Shown: in pieces, positions 24,283 to 32,843 of the stretch
Layout: the number at the start of each line of letters is the position of its first letter
Position numbering within the stretch: position 1 is the first letter of the stretch
Source: Phycisphaerales bacterium
Lineage (GTDB): Bacteria > Planctomycetota > Phycisphaerae > Sedimentisphaerales > Anaerobacaceae
Length of the DNA stretch: 33,171 nt
Reading direction: 5' to 3'
Assembly (NCBI GenBank): GCA_020343675.1
Contig: CP070806.1
Span: 125,010-158,180, forward strand
Position numbers and translations under genes: made by a program
The notes under the pieces: generated by a model
Told to the model about the DNA's origin: nothing
Seen by the model: the letters and a program-made list of their open reading frames with translations, nothing else
Databases searched by the model: none

Positions 24283-27267
24283 TTACTCATAGCTGATATG
24301 CAGCAGCGCCGCGTCGTCCCCTGGCCCAGCCTCAGCACATCGAACGCCCAAGGAGGGATTGGCCGGGTTGTCTCTGAACATCAACACTATGGCACCGCCG
24401 CCGGCCCAGCCATCCTGGTTGATGATCTCCTGGATGATCGAGACGATGCTCGGGGTAGTCTGGTCAGGCCCCTGGTCACCCACGGTCGTCCAATTCGGCA
24501 CAGTCCACTGCACCTGTGCGGCCGTTGTGGGCCTGCTGCTGATGTCACCTGCAGTTGAGCTAAACGCAGCGGCATTGGGAGACAGTTCGCCCTCGATGAT
24601 AAGGTTAACGGGCTCTGTGCCGCCTTTGGTCTCATCGACCTGGAATCGCACCCACGCCTCCGTAACGGTCGCGCCCCTGGGAATGGGGATATCCGCAAAG
24701 CGCAGGCCTGCTATTTGCGGGTTCGTCTGACCCACTTCTTCATAGGGCAATTCGATGTCGCTACTGCCCATGTCGATGCTGCCCGGACCAACATCCTCTT
24801 CGACATCATCATCATCGTTAACGATGCTCCACTCGTTGGGAGGCGCAGGAGCCACCGCATACAGCACGATATCGTCAAAGTTCAAGGTGCCGGCGGCGCC
24901 GTTGCCGTCAATGCCGATGGCCAGGCTGCTGATGCTCTCCGGGTTCGTGCCCACTGCTGCCAGGTCGATAGTCCATAGTTGCCACGCGGCCATCGCTATG
25001 TTGCCGGCTGCGCCGTTGTATGGAATCTTAGAGCCGTTGATTTTGACGTACATCTGGCCCGTGTTGCCCGCAGCGCCTCGGAACCATATCGCCAGGGTCG
25101 TGACGCCATGCTTTGTCCAGTTCTGGGCAGCGGCAAAGGTGCGGGTGATTTCCGAGGACACGACGCCGCCGGTGTTGCTGTAGAACACCGGCATGGACTG
25201 GACGCCGCCGTGGACAATCGTTCGGTCCAGATAAGGAGGAAGGTCGTTGCCCACCAGCGCCCCGTTAGTCGGGACATCATAGCCGTCAATCCATGACTCG
25301 AATACTCTGTGGCTTTTCGGATCGGGCGGGTCGACGTCATTGTACGACTCGAAGTCCTCCACCACAAGATACTCAGACGTTGAAAAGCTCCAAACGTCGC
25401 CTTGCCAGATTGTCGGCATCTCGACGTCGTTGACTTCGTCAATCCGCCAGTAGTAAGTGTTGGCAAGATCGAGGTCTGAACTGTAGCTGGCGTCGGTTAT
25501 GCTGACGGTCGGGACGGTGCCGTCGATGACGGCCTGCTCGTCGGTGCTCAGATACACATCATGCGTGGCAACCTCTCGGCCCGCTCGCCAGGTAAGGGTC
25601 ACAGCCGGGTTCACATCGGAAGTCCCGGGACCCAGCGAGGGCTCTCTGGCGACCACTGGGATGGAGAAGAAGCGAACCTCACTGAGTCCAAATTGAGGCA
25701 GGACGCCTCCCCAGTTGCTGCTCGCGGTCAGTTTGACGTACCTGGCCACCGCGCCGCCAAAGTCAACCGTGGTATTGTGCGCATAGCCGGATGTACCGGG
25801 CGCCTTGGCGAATTCAGGCACATCGGCCAAGGCCGTCCAATCGACGCCGTTGGCTGAGTATTCGACGGTTACGGTCTTCATACCGAAACCGAAAAGACCC
25901 TCAAAAGTCTGATTGGCGTTCCAGACCCACATCTGATGCAGCTTCTGCATCTTGTCGAACTCGTATTGGACCCACACCCCCTGTGGTTCGTTGTCGCTAA
26001 GCCACATATCTGTCGCGCCTGTCGAGTGCAGATCGTCCGCGTCCAATCCCGAGCCGTCAATGGTCTTTTCAGGGCCGAAATCCCCTGGAGCAGCGCTGGA
26101 GGCGGTGGCGATAATAGTCGCCCCATCAACAGGGTAGCCGACAGGTTCAGTGGTAAAACTCCAGATATCGCCTCGGAATACGGTCGAGTCCGGCGGGGCA
26201 TTGACCTCATCGACACGCCAGTAGTACGTCGTACTGAAAGCAAGGCGCCCGGGATCATAACCGTTGGCATCCTGAGTGGTGCCGCCAATGCCGTCGTTGA
26301 CGTCGCTGAAGCTCTCGCTGAGGAAAACAATGTGCCCGCCGAGTGCCGGTGCAAATCCGCCCGGTGTCCAGTTCAGAACGACATCTACTGATACGTCCGT
26401 TGCCTCCGAGGCCGGACGGGGATTGGTGGCAAAAGCTGGAGGCGGGCCAAGCGCAACAGGGGCAGCATCCGCTCTCCAGAGAGCCCCTGCAAGGATTCCG
26501 TCGTTTTTGTAAGGGGACACGTCATGGGCCGTTGTTCCTGAGCCCTCATTAAACTTCCAGTAACCGACCAATCCTTGTTCATCGCCGGTGAGTTCCTGGT
26601 ACATGTCGGCCTTGATTTCTTCCGGCGTGCGAGCATAGTTCCAAACGCGAAAATCGTCCAAAACAATATTGGCCCCGATGCCAATGGTAAGAACGGAGGC
26701 CTGCGTGGTATCGGTAACAGAGGAACTTCTCCTGGCCACTTCTTCGCCATCCTGATATATGATCTGCTCTCCCGTCAAAGACGTAAGCACAATTGCCACA
26801 TGGATCCACTCGTTTACTGGAATTCCTTCAAAAGTGTTCAATGTTGACTGACCACTGCCGGTGCTGTGATCGAAATGCAGTCCGGGGTCATTTGGGCGCA
26901 GCGCCAGGAGCGGTCCTCTCCCGTAAGAAGAATTTGTCGAACCTTTAGTGAAGATATTTCTCCAGCTACCTGTTGGTCCTTCCAGATCTTTCAACCAGAA
27001 CTCGTAAGCGTAACTACCTAATCGAAGAGCATCTTCATCATCATCAATTGTCACAGTCCTGCCCCCGCCAACTTCCAAAGCATATCCGTCTGCGCCGTAA
27101 GCGGCCGGCATCGACGTGAGCAGGGAACACGCAACTGACAGAAACACAACCAACACAAGATCTCTGAACAAACTTACTTTCCTTGCTGAAGGAATGGAGT
27201 GAGTTTTGCACACCTCCAAATCTAACACGTTCACTATGGAAGCCAAATGAGCCAATCTCTTATACAT
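24283..27267 (-). CDS. Secreted LamG / discoidin-like multidomain protein with FESYN module
   Basis: A 994-residue secreted protein. ATG 27267 is preceded by a textbook aaggagg with 6-nt spacing, which makes the N-terminus certain. Even so, the hydrophobic signal core (LVLVVFLSVACSLL) begins only at residue 37, giving an unusually long signal region cut near AAYGADG (about 55-61). Domains in order: a LamG-like concanavalin fold (about 62-265, YEFWLKD, LDDFRVWNYARTPEEI, GLVGYWKFNEGSG); an FN3-like domain (280-375, TTYYWRVDEVN); an F5/8 type C (discoidin)-like domain (380-535, ATASSAAPGDFGPEKTIDGS); a second FN3-like domain (540-630); the FESYN module (634-804); and a C-terminal DNRLRE-like beta domain (about 840-992). 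No catalytic domain is recognised, so binding to polysaccharide or cell surface is inferred. It stands alone, convergent to smc. Confidence 0.88.
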   Translation of the reverse strand: MYKRLAHLASIVNVLDLEVCKTHSIPSARKVSLFRDLVLVVFLSVACSLLTSMPAAYGADGYALEVGGGRTVTIDDDEDALRLGSYAYEFWLKDLEGPTGSWRNIFTKGSTNSSYGRGPLLALRPNDPGLHFDHSTGSGQSTLNTFEGIPVNEWIHVAIVLTSLTGEQIIYQDGEEVARRSSSVTDTTQASVLTIGIGANIVLDDFRVWNYARTPEEIKADMYQELTGDEQGLVGYWKFNEGSGTTAHDVSPYKNDGILAGALWRADAAPVALGPPPAFATNPRPASEATDVSVDVVLNWTPGGFAPALGGHIVFLSESFSDVNDGIGGTTQDANGYDPGRLAFSTTYYWRVDEVNAPPDSTVFRGDIWSFTTEPVGYPVDGATIIATASSAAPGDFGPEKTIDGSGLDADDLHSTGATDMWLSDNEPQGVWVQYEFDKMQKLHQMWVWNANQTFEGLFGFGMKTVTVEYSANGVDWTALADVPEFAKAPGTSGYAHNTTVDFGGAVARYVKLTASSNWGGVLPQFGLSEVRFFSIPVVAREPSLGPGTSDVNPAVTLTWRAGREVATHDVYLSTDEQAVIDGTVPTVSITDASYSSDLDLANTYYWRIDEVNDVEMPTIWQGDVWSFSTSEYLVVEDFESYNDVDPPDPKSHRVFESWIDGYDVPTNGALVGNDLPPYLDRTIVHGGVQSMPVFYSNTGGVVSSEITRTFAAAQNWTKHGVTTLAIWFRGAAGNTGQMYVKINGSKIPYNGAAGNIAMAAWQLWTIDLAAVGTNPESISSLAIGIDGNGAAGTLNFDDIVLYAVAPAPPNEWSIVNDDDDVEEDVGPGSIDMGSSDIELPYEEVGQTNPQIAGLRFADIPIPRGATVTEAWVRFQVDETKGGTEPVNLIIEGELSPNAAAFSSTAGDISSRPTTAAQVQWTVPNWTTVGDQGPDQTTPSIVSIIQEIINQDGWAGGGAIVLMFRDNPANPSLGVRCAEAGPGDDAALLHISYE

Positions 27268-27795
27268 AATAGTCCTCCTTCAAGAAAGATTAACATTAGA
27301 CACACCGATAGCTGGTCTTGTACATATCGGTTGAGAGTAGCTCGTTCTTCACAGCGTTCGACGACCTCCGTCCTCACATAAGAAGCGCTTCTGACAGCCC
27401 GAAGACTATCAGCTTCGTCTATGCTCACTTGTACCAAATTCGCCTGTGCGGGTCAAGCATAATCTCCGGCTCGTGTGCCGGCAAGCGGCGTTCATACGCC
27501 AAGCCCTCTATTTCGCAAGCTTTCGGGCCTTTGAGTACGGAACAGACAGATTTCTACCCTTGGGGAATTTTCTCGACCTGATTTCCCGTATGAATTCACG
27601 AACAGTGCTGCTGAACGCTACGGCCTCTCACACTATGCGGTTCGACTGTAACGCTTCCGGCCGTAGACTCAGCCGCCATTACTGTCAGACGGCACTGAAT
27701 ATTGTGGAGGAACGTCGAGAAGGCAGACAGAAGTGAGCAGCGATTTTCAAAACCTCTTGAGCGGCTCGTCCAGACCAGCGGTGACTTCGTCATCG
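27268..27795. other. 528-bp intergenic region with nested inverted repeat
   Basis: Upstream of the LamG-type gene and downstream of the pyrK-like gene, both on the minus strand. It holds an 8-bp inverted repeat with an inner hairpin (27618-27666) and a 12-bp palindrome agaagcgcttct (27382-27393). Short open frames on the + strand are not convincing. No clear promoter pair was found for the minus-strand gene. Confidence 0.5.
27618..27666. other. Candidate structured RNA: nested hairpins (ctacggcc ... ggccgtag)
   Basis: 27618-27625 pairs perfectly with 27659-27666. Inside the 33-nt loop, gcggtt (27637-27642) pairs with aacgc (27650-27654) with one bulged base. There is no T-tract on either strand, so this is not an intrinsic terminator. 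It could be a leader element of the LamG-type gene on the minus strand (about 350 nt upstream of its start) or a chance fold. Confidence 0.35.
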
Positions 27796-28740
27796 TCAGA
27801 AGACGACCTCTTTGGCGTCGAAGACGGGGCCGTGCTCACAACACATTTTGTAGATAGTCTCGCTGGAGCCGGGCACTCTGCACTCGACGGCGCAGCTTTG
27901 ACAGAGCCCGATGCCGCAGGCCATTCGCCGCTCCATGCTGAGTTGGCAGTCGATGTTTCTTTCCGCCGCGATTCGCGACACCCTGGCCAACATGGCCTCC
28001 GGGCCGCACGCACACATCATCATCTCATCAGGAGTCAGCTTGGACTGCTCAAGCCACTGGAGCAAGTGATCGGTGACAAGTCCGCGATGGCCCGCCGTGC
28101 CGTCGTCTGTAGCGACCAGCGATTCGACGCCGCACTTGGCAAATTCCGCCAGAGAAAACCCCAATTGCTGCGAAATGTCATCCAGGCGGCCTTCGTAGGG
28201 CAGCGCCTCGGCCGTCCTGGCACCGGCAAACGCGATGATTTCAATGCCGCTGCCTTGTGAGGTCAGGGCCTGCGCCAGATGCTGCAAGGGCGGCGTCCCC
28301 ATCCCGCCGCCGACGAGCAGGAGCGTTTTCTTGCCTTCCGGGATCCGGAAGCCGCGCCCCAACGGGCCGATGATGCTCAGCTTATCCCCGGCCGAGAGCG
28401 TCGTCATTCGCACCGTGGCCGGTCCGACAACACCGTAAAGAAGCTCGCCCGTCGTCTTCCTGCCTTCGGCTGTCATCTGGGCGAAGCTGAAGGGTCTTCG
28501 CAGCAGCACGTTGCGGCCGGCGGCGTCACGCAGATGGTCCGGCACAGCCTCCGGCGACGGCAGGGCGGTATTGGAGATATCCAATTGAGCGAACTGGCCC
28601 GGCTCGAAATGGGCGAAAGCCTTCGCCCCCTCGCCCGAGAACTCCAGTCCGAGCCGGCAGAACCCGGGCCCAATCCGCCTGTTGAAAGAGACAACCGCCT
28701 CAAACGTCCCCCTGGCTGACGACAAGCATTCTTCCGACAT
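27796..28740 (-). CDS. pyrK: PyrK-like dihydroorotate dehydrogenase electron-transfer subunit (FAD, 2Fe-2S)
   Basis: A 314-residue flavoprotein of the ferredoxin-reductase type. The FAD-binding segment has RRPFSF (81-86). GPLGRGF (125-131) and LLLVGGGMGTPPL (140-152) belong to the NAD(P)-binding fold typical of PyrK. CGPEAML (245-251) follows. The C-terminal 2Fe-2S cluster ligands are Cys275, Cys280 and Cys283 (ACGIGLCQSC), with Cys301 in MCCEHGPVF. PyrK passes electrons from PyrD class 1B dihydroorotate dehydrogenase to NAD+ in pyrimidine synthesis. No pyrD lies beside it. It starts 15 bp after the galactokinase-like stop and ends the operon. An additional 15-20 residues around 60-75 lengthen the first domain. 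It could serve another dehydrogenase, but the family assignment is secure. Confidence 0.9.
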   Translation of the reverse strand: MSEECLSSARGTFEAVVSFNRRIGPGFCRLGLEFSGEGAKAFAHFEPGQFAQLDISNTALPSPEAVPDHLRDAAGRNVLLRRPFSFAQMTAEGRKTTGELLYGVVGPATVRMTTLSAGDKLSIIGPLGRGFRIPEGKKTLLLVGGGMGTPPLQHLAQALTSQGSGIEIIAFAGARTAEALPYEGRLDDISQQLGFSLAEFAKCGVESLVATDDGTAGHRGLVTDHLLQWLEQSKLTPDEMMMCACGPEAMLARVSRIAAERNIDCQLSMERRMACGIGLCQSCAVECRVPGSSETIYKMCCEHGPVFDAKEVVF

Positions 28741-28755
28741 GGTTCCCGGTCCCTG

Positions 28756-30000
28756 CTACAGCAGACCTTCATAGACCCTGACCCCGTCCACCACCTTGCA
28801 CACGTGGACGGCGTATTTTTCCGCAAAGTCGGGACAGCTTCGCGGATACGCGGTATCGACCGCGGCCTTCACCGCTTCGACGGATTCGGCGCGAACCAGC
28901 GCGCCGGAGGCACCTTTGTCGCCCCCGCCCAACATCCGCTCGCCAAGAACACCCGGCACGGTTCGGACGATATCGCACATCGCCTCCAGCTCGGGTCCGG
29001 ATATTCTGTAGGCATCGCGCAGGCCGAGGCCGTCAGTGCGGAATATCCGCCCGACCGTCTCGATCTCGCCGGCCTTCCACGCGTCGAGCATCCGGTAGAA
29101 CCGCTTTTGGGCGCTGAAGATGTACCTGAGCCGGTCGCACAGATCGGGGAGTTTATCGCCGAACGCGCGGATGATCTTCTCATAAAGTGCGTTGTCTTTG
29201 ATGTCGGCCAGGCACGAAATATCGTACCCTTGCTTTTGCAGAATCGAGACGAGCTTCTCGCATTCGTCGCGCCGGATCTTGTACGTCGATTTTTCCAGCC
29301 CGGGCCGGTCCGTCCCGGTATCGAGCACAACGATTCGAAAATCGGCCGCGCCGGCTCCGATGGGGACATAGTCAATCGAACGGTCCCGGGGATTGTAGTG
29401 CGTCGCCATTCCCTCGCGAGCGAACAGTATCATCGTCTGATCGAGCTTGCCGCAGGGTGAGCCGATATAATCGTTCTCGACCGCCTGGGCCAGATCGACG
29501 ATGTCCGTTTTCTTTTCGGCTTCGATATTGTTGGCGTCGAACAGCGAGAGGATCAGGTTCAGGCTCAGCGAGGCCGAGCGGCTCATTCCGCCGCCCGGGA
29601 TGTTGCCATACAGCACGGCGTCAATCCCCCGCGAGAGCTTGAAGCCCTCGCGGCGCAGAATATAGTCGATGCCATAGGGAAAGCGTCCCCACGTCTGAGC
29701 AATCTGGTCGGACTTCGGCTCTGGCACATCTCCAAGCTCAAATTCGATGACCCCGTCGTCGGGAAAATTCGCGCTGAAGAGCCTGACCTTCTTCGTGCCG
29801 CTCGGCTTGTAGGCCATCCAGATGAACCGGTCGGTTCCGACGCCGAACAGCTCGGTGCCGTTATAGTCGCCATGCTCAACGCCCAGGCAAAAACGCGACG
29901 ACGTCCTTCGGATCTTCGCGCCCCCGACGTCGATACCGTTGTCTCTGGCGGCCTTCAAGATTATGCCCAACGCCGTCTTCCCTTCGGCTGTCAACTCCAT
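28756..30000 (-). CDS. galK: Galactokinase-like GHMP kinase
   Basis: A 414-residue sugar kinase of the GHMP superfamily. The galactokinase signature near the N-terminus appears as CLGVEHGDYNG (38-48), a variant of the usual GEHTDYNGG. The phosphate-binding loop is PGGGMSRSAS (135-144), where the canonical form is GxGLSSSAS, so one serine is an arginine. SPCGKLDQ (181-188) carries the likely catalytic Asp187. The third motif is MLGGGDKGASGALV (356-369), not the usual GGGFGGC. It should phosphorylate C1 of galactose or a related sugar with ATP, but the changed motifs leave room for a different substrate. ATG 30000 has gaggat about 7 nt upstream. It lies 38 bp after the symporter gene and 15 bp before pyrK, in one operon. 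Confidence 0.85.
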   Translation of the reverse strand: MELTAEGKTALGIILKAARDNGIDVGGAKIRRTSSRFCLGVEHGDYNGTELFGVGTDRFIWMAYKPSGTKKVRLFSANFPDDGVIEFELGDVPEPKSDQIAQTWGRFPYGIDYILRREGFKLSRGIDAVLYGNIPGGGMSRSASLSLNLILSLFDANNIEAEKKTDIVDLAQAVENDYIGSPCGKLDQTMILFAREGMATHYNPRDRSIDYVPIGAGAADFRIVVLDTGTDRPGLEKSTYKIRRDECEKLVSILQKQGYDISCLADIKDNALYEKIIRAFGDKLPDLCDRLRYIFSAQKRFYRMLDAWKAGEIETVGRIFRTDGLGLRDAYRISGPELEAMCDIVRTVPGVLGERMLGGGDKGASGALVRAESVEAVKAAVDTAYPRSCPDFAEKYAVHVCKVVDGVRVYEGLL

Positions 30001-30038
30001 CGTGAAATCCTCATCAGTAAGTCACCGGCGGATCCCCG

Positions 30039-31946
30039 CTACCAGAATAAAATGTAAAGCACTATGGTCAGGAACGTCACGAAGACGCCGAAATAGACCG
30101 AACCCTTCGACCAGTTCAATTCTATTTTCGTCTGCTCCGGCAGCTTGATCGCTTCCTTCATCGGTTTGATCAATGTCACCAAAAGCAGGACCAGGGCGAT
30201 AGCGCCGACCGTGATCGCCATCCGGTTCAGAAATGCCATATCACCCCAGCCGAAGAATAGAATCCCGTAGATGATCGGACTGAGAACGAGCCCCAAGACT
30301 CCGCAATACCGGGGCGTCCGTTTCACAAACAACCCGAACAGGAAGATCGTCAGCACGCCAGGCGAGACGAAACCCTGGAACTCCTGGATGAACGCGAACG
30401 CGCCCTTGAATCTTGGATTCGCCAACACAGGCGCGATTAGGCAGCCGATGACCACGCCTACCGGCACGCAGGAGCGGCCGACCCACACCAGGACACTCTG
30501 AGTCGCCTTCTTGTTGAACCATTCCCTGTAGACATCCATCGTGAATATCGTCGAGGCAGCATTCAGCATCGATGCCAGCGAGCTGATGACGGCGCCCATC
30601 AGGGCGGCCAGCACGAATCCCCGCAGGCCGGTCGGGGTCAGGTACCGAATCAACAGCGGGAAGGCCCCGTCGTAGTCGTATCCCACCAGCTCCTGCCTGA
30701 CTGCGACATCGGGGTGACTTTTGTCCACGCCCGAGAGCAGTCCCGCGTTCAGTCCAGCCAGGTCGGGGCCCGCCGGAACGGTCTTGCCCAGAACGGTCGC
30801 ATTGAAGGCCATCACTTCGGCGGCCAGCGCAGGCTGCAACTGGGCGAAGTCCCCATCGAATGGGATGACCATCCTGACCTGCGCCGGCGAGGCTTTGGCC
30901 TGGTCAAATGCCTCCAGAACGGGCTTGTTCAACGACTCCTGCGTCATGGCGTTCTCCTGCATCTTGCCCGCGTATAACGTAAAGGCGATGATACCGGGGA
31001 TGCACACGACGAAAGGAATGATGAGCTTCAGGAAAGCGGCGAACACGACGCCCCGCTGGCCCTCGCGCAAGGAATGGGCGCCGAGCGTTCTCTGCATGAT
31101 GTACTGGTTCAGGCCCCAGTAGTAGAAGTTCGGGATCCAAATCCCCAACAGCAGCGCCGTCCAGGGCAGAAAGTCACTGGTGCGCGGCAACACCATGTGC
31201 ATATTGGCCGCTTTGAGCGCCGCGAACTTCTGGCCGAACGTGGCGCCTGCGCCGACCCCGAGCGATGTGTTCACGGCCGCCGCGTCGATTCCCTCGAACC
31301 GGCCCGGGTCGTCCAGGGCCATGAACGAGAACACCATAATAACGGCGCCGCCGATGATCAACGCCGAACCCTGGATCAGGTCCGCCCAGGCGCAGGCCTT
31401 GAGGCCTCCGGCGGCCACATATATTCCCGCGAGGATCCCGACAAACCACGAGAGTGTCGTGATGTTGATCGGCAATCCCATCAGCTCTTGCTTGAATAAG
31501 GGGCTCAGCGCCTTGGCCCCGAGAAAGATGACCGTGGGGATTGTCACGCCTAAGTAGATGATGACCATCAACAAGGACATGACCAGCCGGGACGTGTGGT
31601 TGAAACGGTATTCGAGGTATTCGGGGATTGTGAAAATCCCGCTCTTGAGGAACTTGGGCAGAAAGAAGAACGCCACGACGACCAGTGTGATCGCAGCGAT
31701 CCATTCGTAGCTGGCCACCGCCAGGCCGATGGAGCCCTTGGCGGCCTGGCCCGACATGCCGACAAACTGCTCGGCGGAGATATTCGCCGCGATCAGCGAG
31801 AATCCAATGAGCCACCACTTCAGGCCCCGGCCCGCCAGAAAATAGTCTTCGCTGGTCTGTTCCCTGCGGCTCTTGAGCAGACCCACCGTGATCACGCAAA
31901 CGAAGAATACCGCCAATACTCCAACGTCCAGGCCACTTAGTTCCAT
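30039..31946 (-). CDS. Sodium:solute symporter (SSS/SLC5 family), probable sugar transporter
   Basis: A 635-residue integral membrane protein. ATG 31946 is chosen because aaggag stands 7 nt upstream; the in-frame start 22 codons earlier has none and adds a polar leader. About 13-14 hydrophobic helices run the whole length. SSS features include EDYFLAGRGLKWWLIGFSL early on, SAEQFVGMSG, and ALMGAVISSLASMLNAASTIFTMDVY, whose serines correspond to the conserved sodium site. The SGLT-like pattern, together with the adjacent kinase gene, points to sodium-driven sugar uptake. A hydrophilic stretch of about 90 residues (about 328-420) before YDGAFPLLIRYL is longer than in most relatives. It is the first gene of the operon with the galactokinase-like and pyrK genes and diverges from the ECF sigma gene. 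Confidence 0.93.
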   Translation of the reverse strand: MELSGLDVGVLAVFFVCVITVGLLKSRREQTSEDYFLAGRGLKWWLIGFSLIAANISAEQFVGMSGQAAKGSIGLAVASYEWIAAITLVVVAFFFLPKFLKSGIFTIPEYLEYRFNHTSRLVMSLLMVIIYLGVTIPTVIFLGAKALSPLFKQELMGLPINITTLSWFVGILAGIYVAAGGLKACAWADLIQGSALIIGGAVIMVFSFMALDDPGRFEGIDAAAVNTSLGVGAGATFGQKFAALKAANMHMVLPRTSDFLPWTALLLGIWIPNFYYWGLNQYIMQRTLGAHSLREGQRGVVFAAFLKLIIPFVVCIPGIIAFTLYAGKMQENAMTQESLNKPVLEAFDQAKASPAQVRMVIPFDGDFAQLQPALAAEVMAFNATVLGKTVPAGPDLAGLNAGLLSGVDKSHPDVAVRQELVGYDYDGAFPLLIRYLTPTGLRGFVLAALMGAVISSLASMLNAASTIFTMDVYREWFNKKATQSVLVWVGRSCVPVGVVIGCLIAPVLANPRFKGAFAFIQEFQGFVSPGVLTIFLFGLFVKRTPRYCGVLGLVLSPIIYGILFFGWGDMAFLNRMAITVGAIALVLLLVTLIKPMKEAIKLPEQTKIELNWSKGSVYFGVFVTFLTIVLYILFW

Positions 31947-32094
31947 GTGCGAGCTCCTTAATTCAATTCTTCCGTGACAGGATTCTTTTCCTCTGCTCGG
32001 TCCTTGCGCCAACGGCTATGTCTGAACTTTCGTACTGCGCATATTACGTACAAATACTTGAAAAATCACCTATTTTCTGATAAAAATGAGCGCC

Positions 32095-32652
32095 ATGAGT
32101 GATGTTACCCGCATCCTGAACGCCATTGAGCAGGGTGACGCTCGCGCCGCCGATGAGTTGCTCCCTTTGGTCTATCAGGAGTTGCGTCGTTTGGCCGCCC
32201 GGAAGATGTCACAGGAGCCGCCGGGCCAGACGCTTCAGGCAACCGCCCTCGTCCACGAGGCTTATCTCCGGCTGGTGGGTTCGCAGGACCGGAACTGGAG
32301 CGGTCGAACGCATTTCTTTACCGCGGCCGCCGAAGCCATGCGCCGTATCCTCATTGACAACGCACGGCGCAAGCAGCGCCTCAAACGCGGCGGCGGTCGG
32401 CAGAAGGTCGGTCTCACAGATGTGGAGCTTGCCATTGAACCGCCTTTAGATGATCTGATTGCATTAGACGAAGCCCTCATCAAGCTTGCGAAAATAGACA
32501 AGGTGAAGGCGGACCTGGTCAAGCTGCGCTATTTTGCCGGTCTCACACTGGAACAAGCGGCCGGTGTGCTCGGGCTGCCCGAGCGAACGGCTAAGAGGTA
32601 CTGGGCCCACGCTCGGGCCTGGCTCTATCGACAGGTTACCGAAGGCCGGTAG
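32095..32652 (+). CDS. ECF-type RNA polymerase sigma factor (TIGR02999 / PF07638 type)
   Basis: A 185-residue sigma factor that directs RNA polymerase to target promoters. The N-terminus MSDVTRILNAIEQGD, then ELLPLVYQELRRLAARKM and GQTLQATALVHEAYLRLVG, match the planctomycete/acidobacterial ECF group. Region sigma-2 spans about 15-95 (THFFTAAAEAMRRILIDNAR) and region sigma-4 about 125-180 with helix-turn-helix LTLEQAAGVLGLPERTAKRYW. ATG 32095 is chosen because family members begin at this point; ATG 32086 is 3 codons upstream, and neither has a ribosome site. A Ser/Thr kinase gene follows after 191 bp, a typical pairing in planctomycetes in which the kinase probably controls the sigma factor. 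No anti-sigma gene is seen in the window. Confidence 0.93.
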   Translation: MSDVTRILNAIEQGDARAADELLPLVYQELRRLAARKMSQEPPGQTLQATALVHEAYLRLVGSQDRNWSGRTHFFTAAAEAMRRILIDNARRKQRLKRGGGRQKVGLTDVELAIEPPLDDLIALDEALIKLAKIDKVKADLVKLRYFAGLTLEQAAGVLGLPERTAKRYWAHARAWLYRQVTEGR

Positions 32653-32843
32653 CGACGCCGGTTCTTGCAGATTCTTGACAGACTATCACCATCAGAGGGT
32701 CGATTCCGGCTGCGCAAGGCCTTTCGGAGAGGATTTTCTTTTTTTGCCGTACGAATTCTGGCCCGAAACCGGCCCGAACGGCGCATTACCTGGTGAGGGG
32801 GAACAAACGAGACGCCGAGAATGGCAATTAGGGAGCTGCAGTC

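Noticed and set aside
27639..27647. ggttcgact resembling a tRNA T-loop
   Set aside because: No acceptor, D or anticodon arm fits around it; the local pairing is different.
27733..28260. Plus-strand open frame antisense to pyrK
   Set aside because: The minus strand encodes clear FAD and 2Fe-2S motifs; this frame has none.
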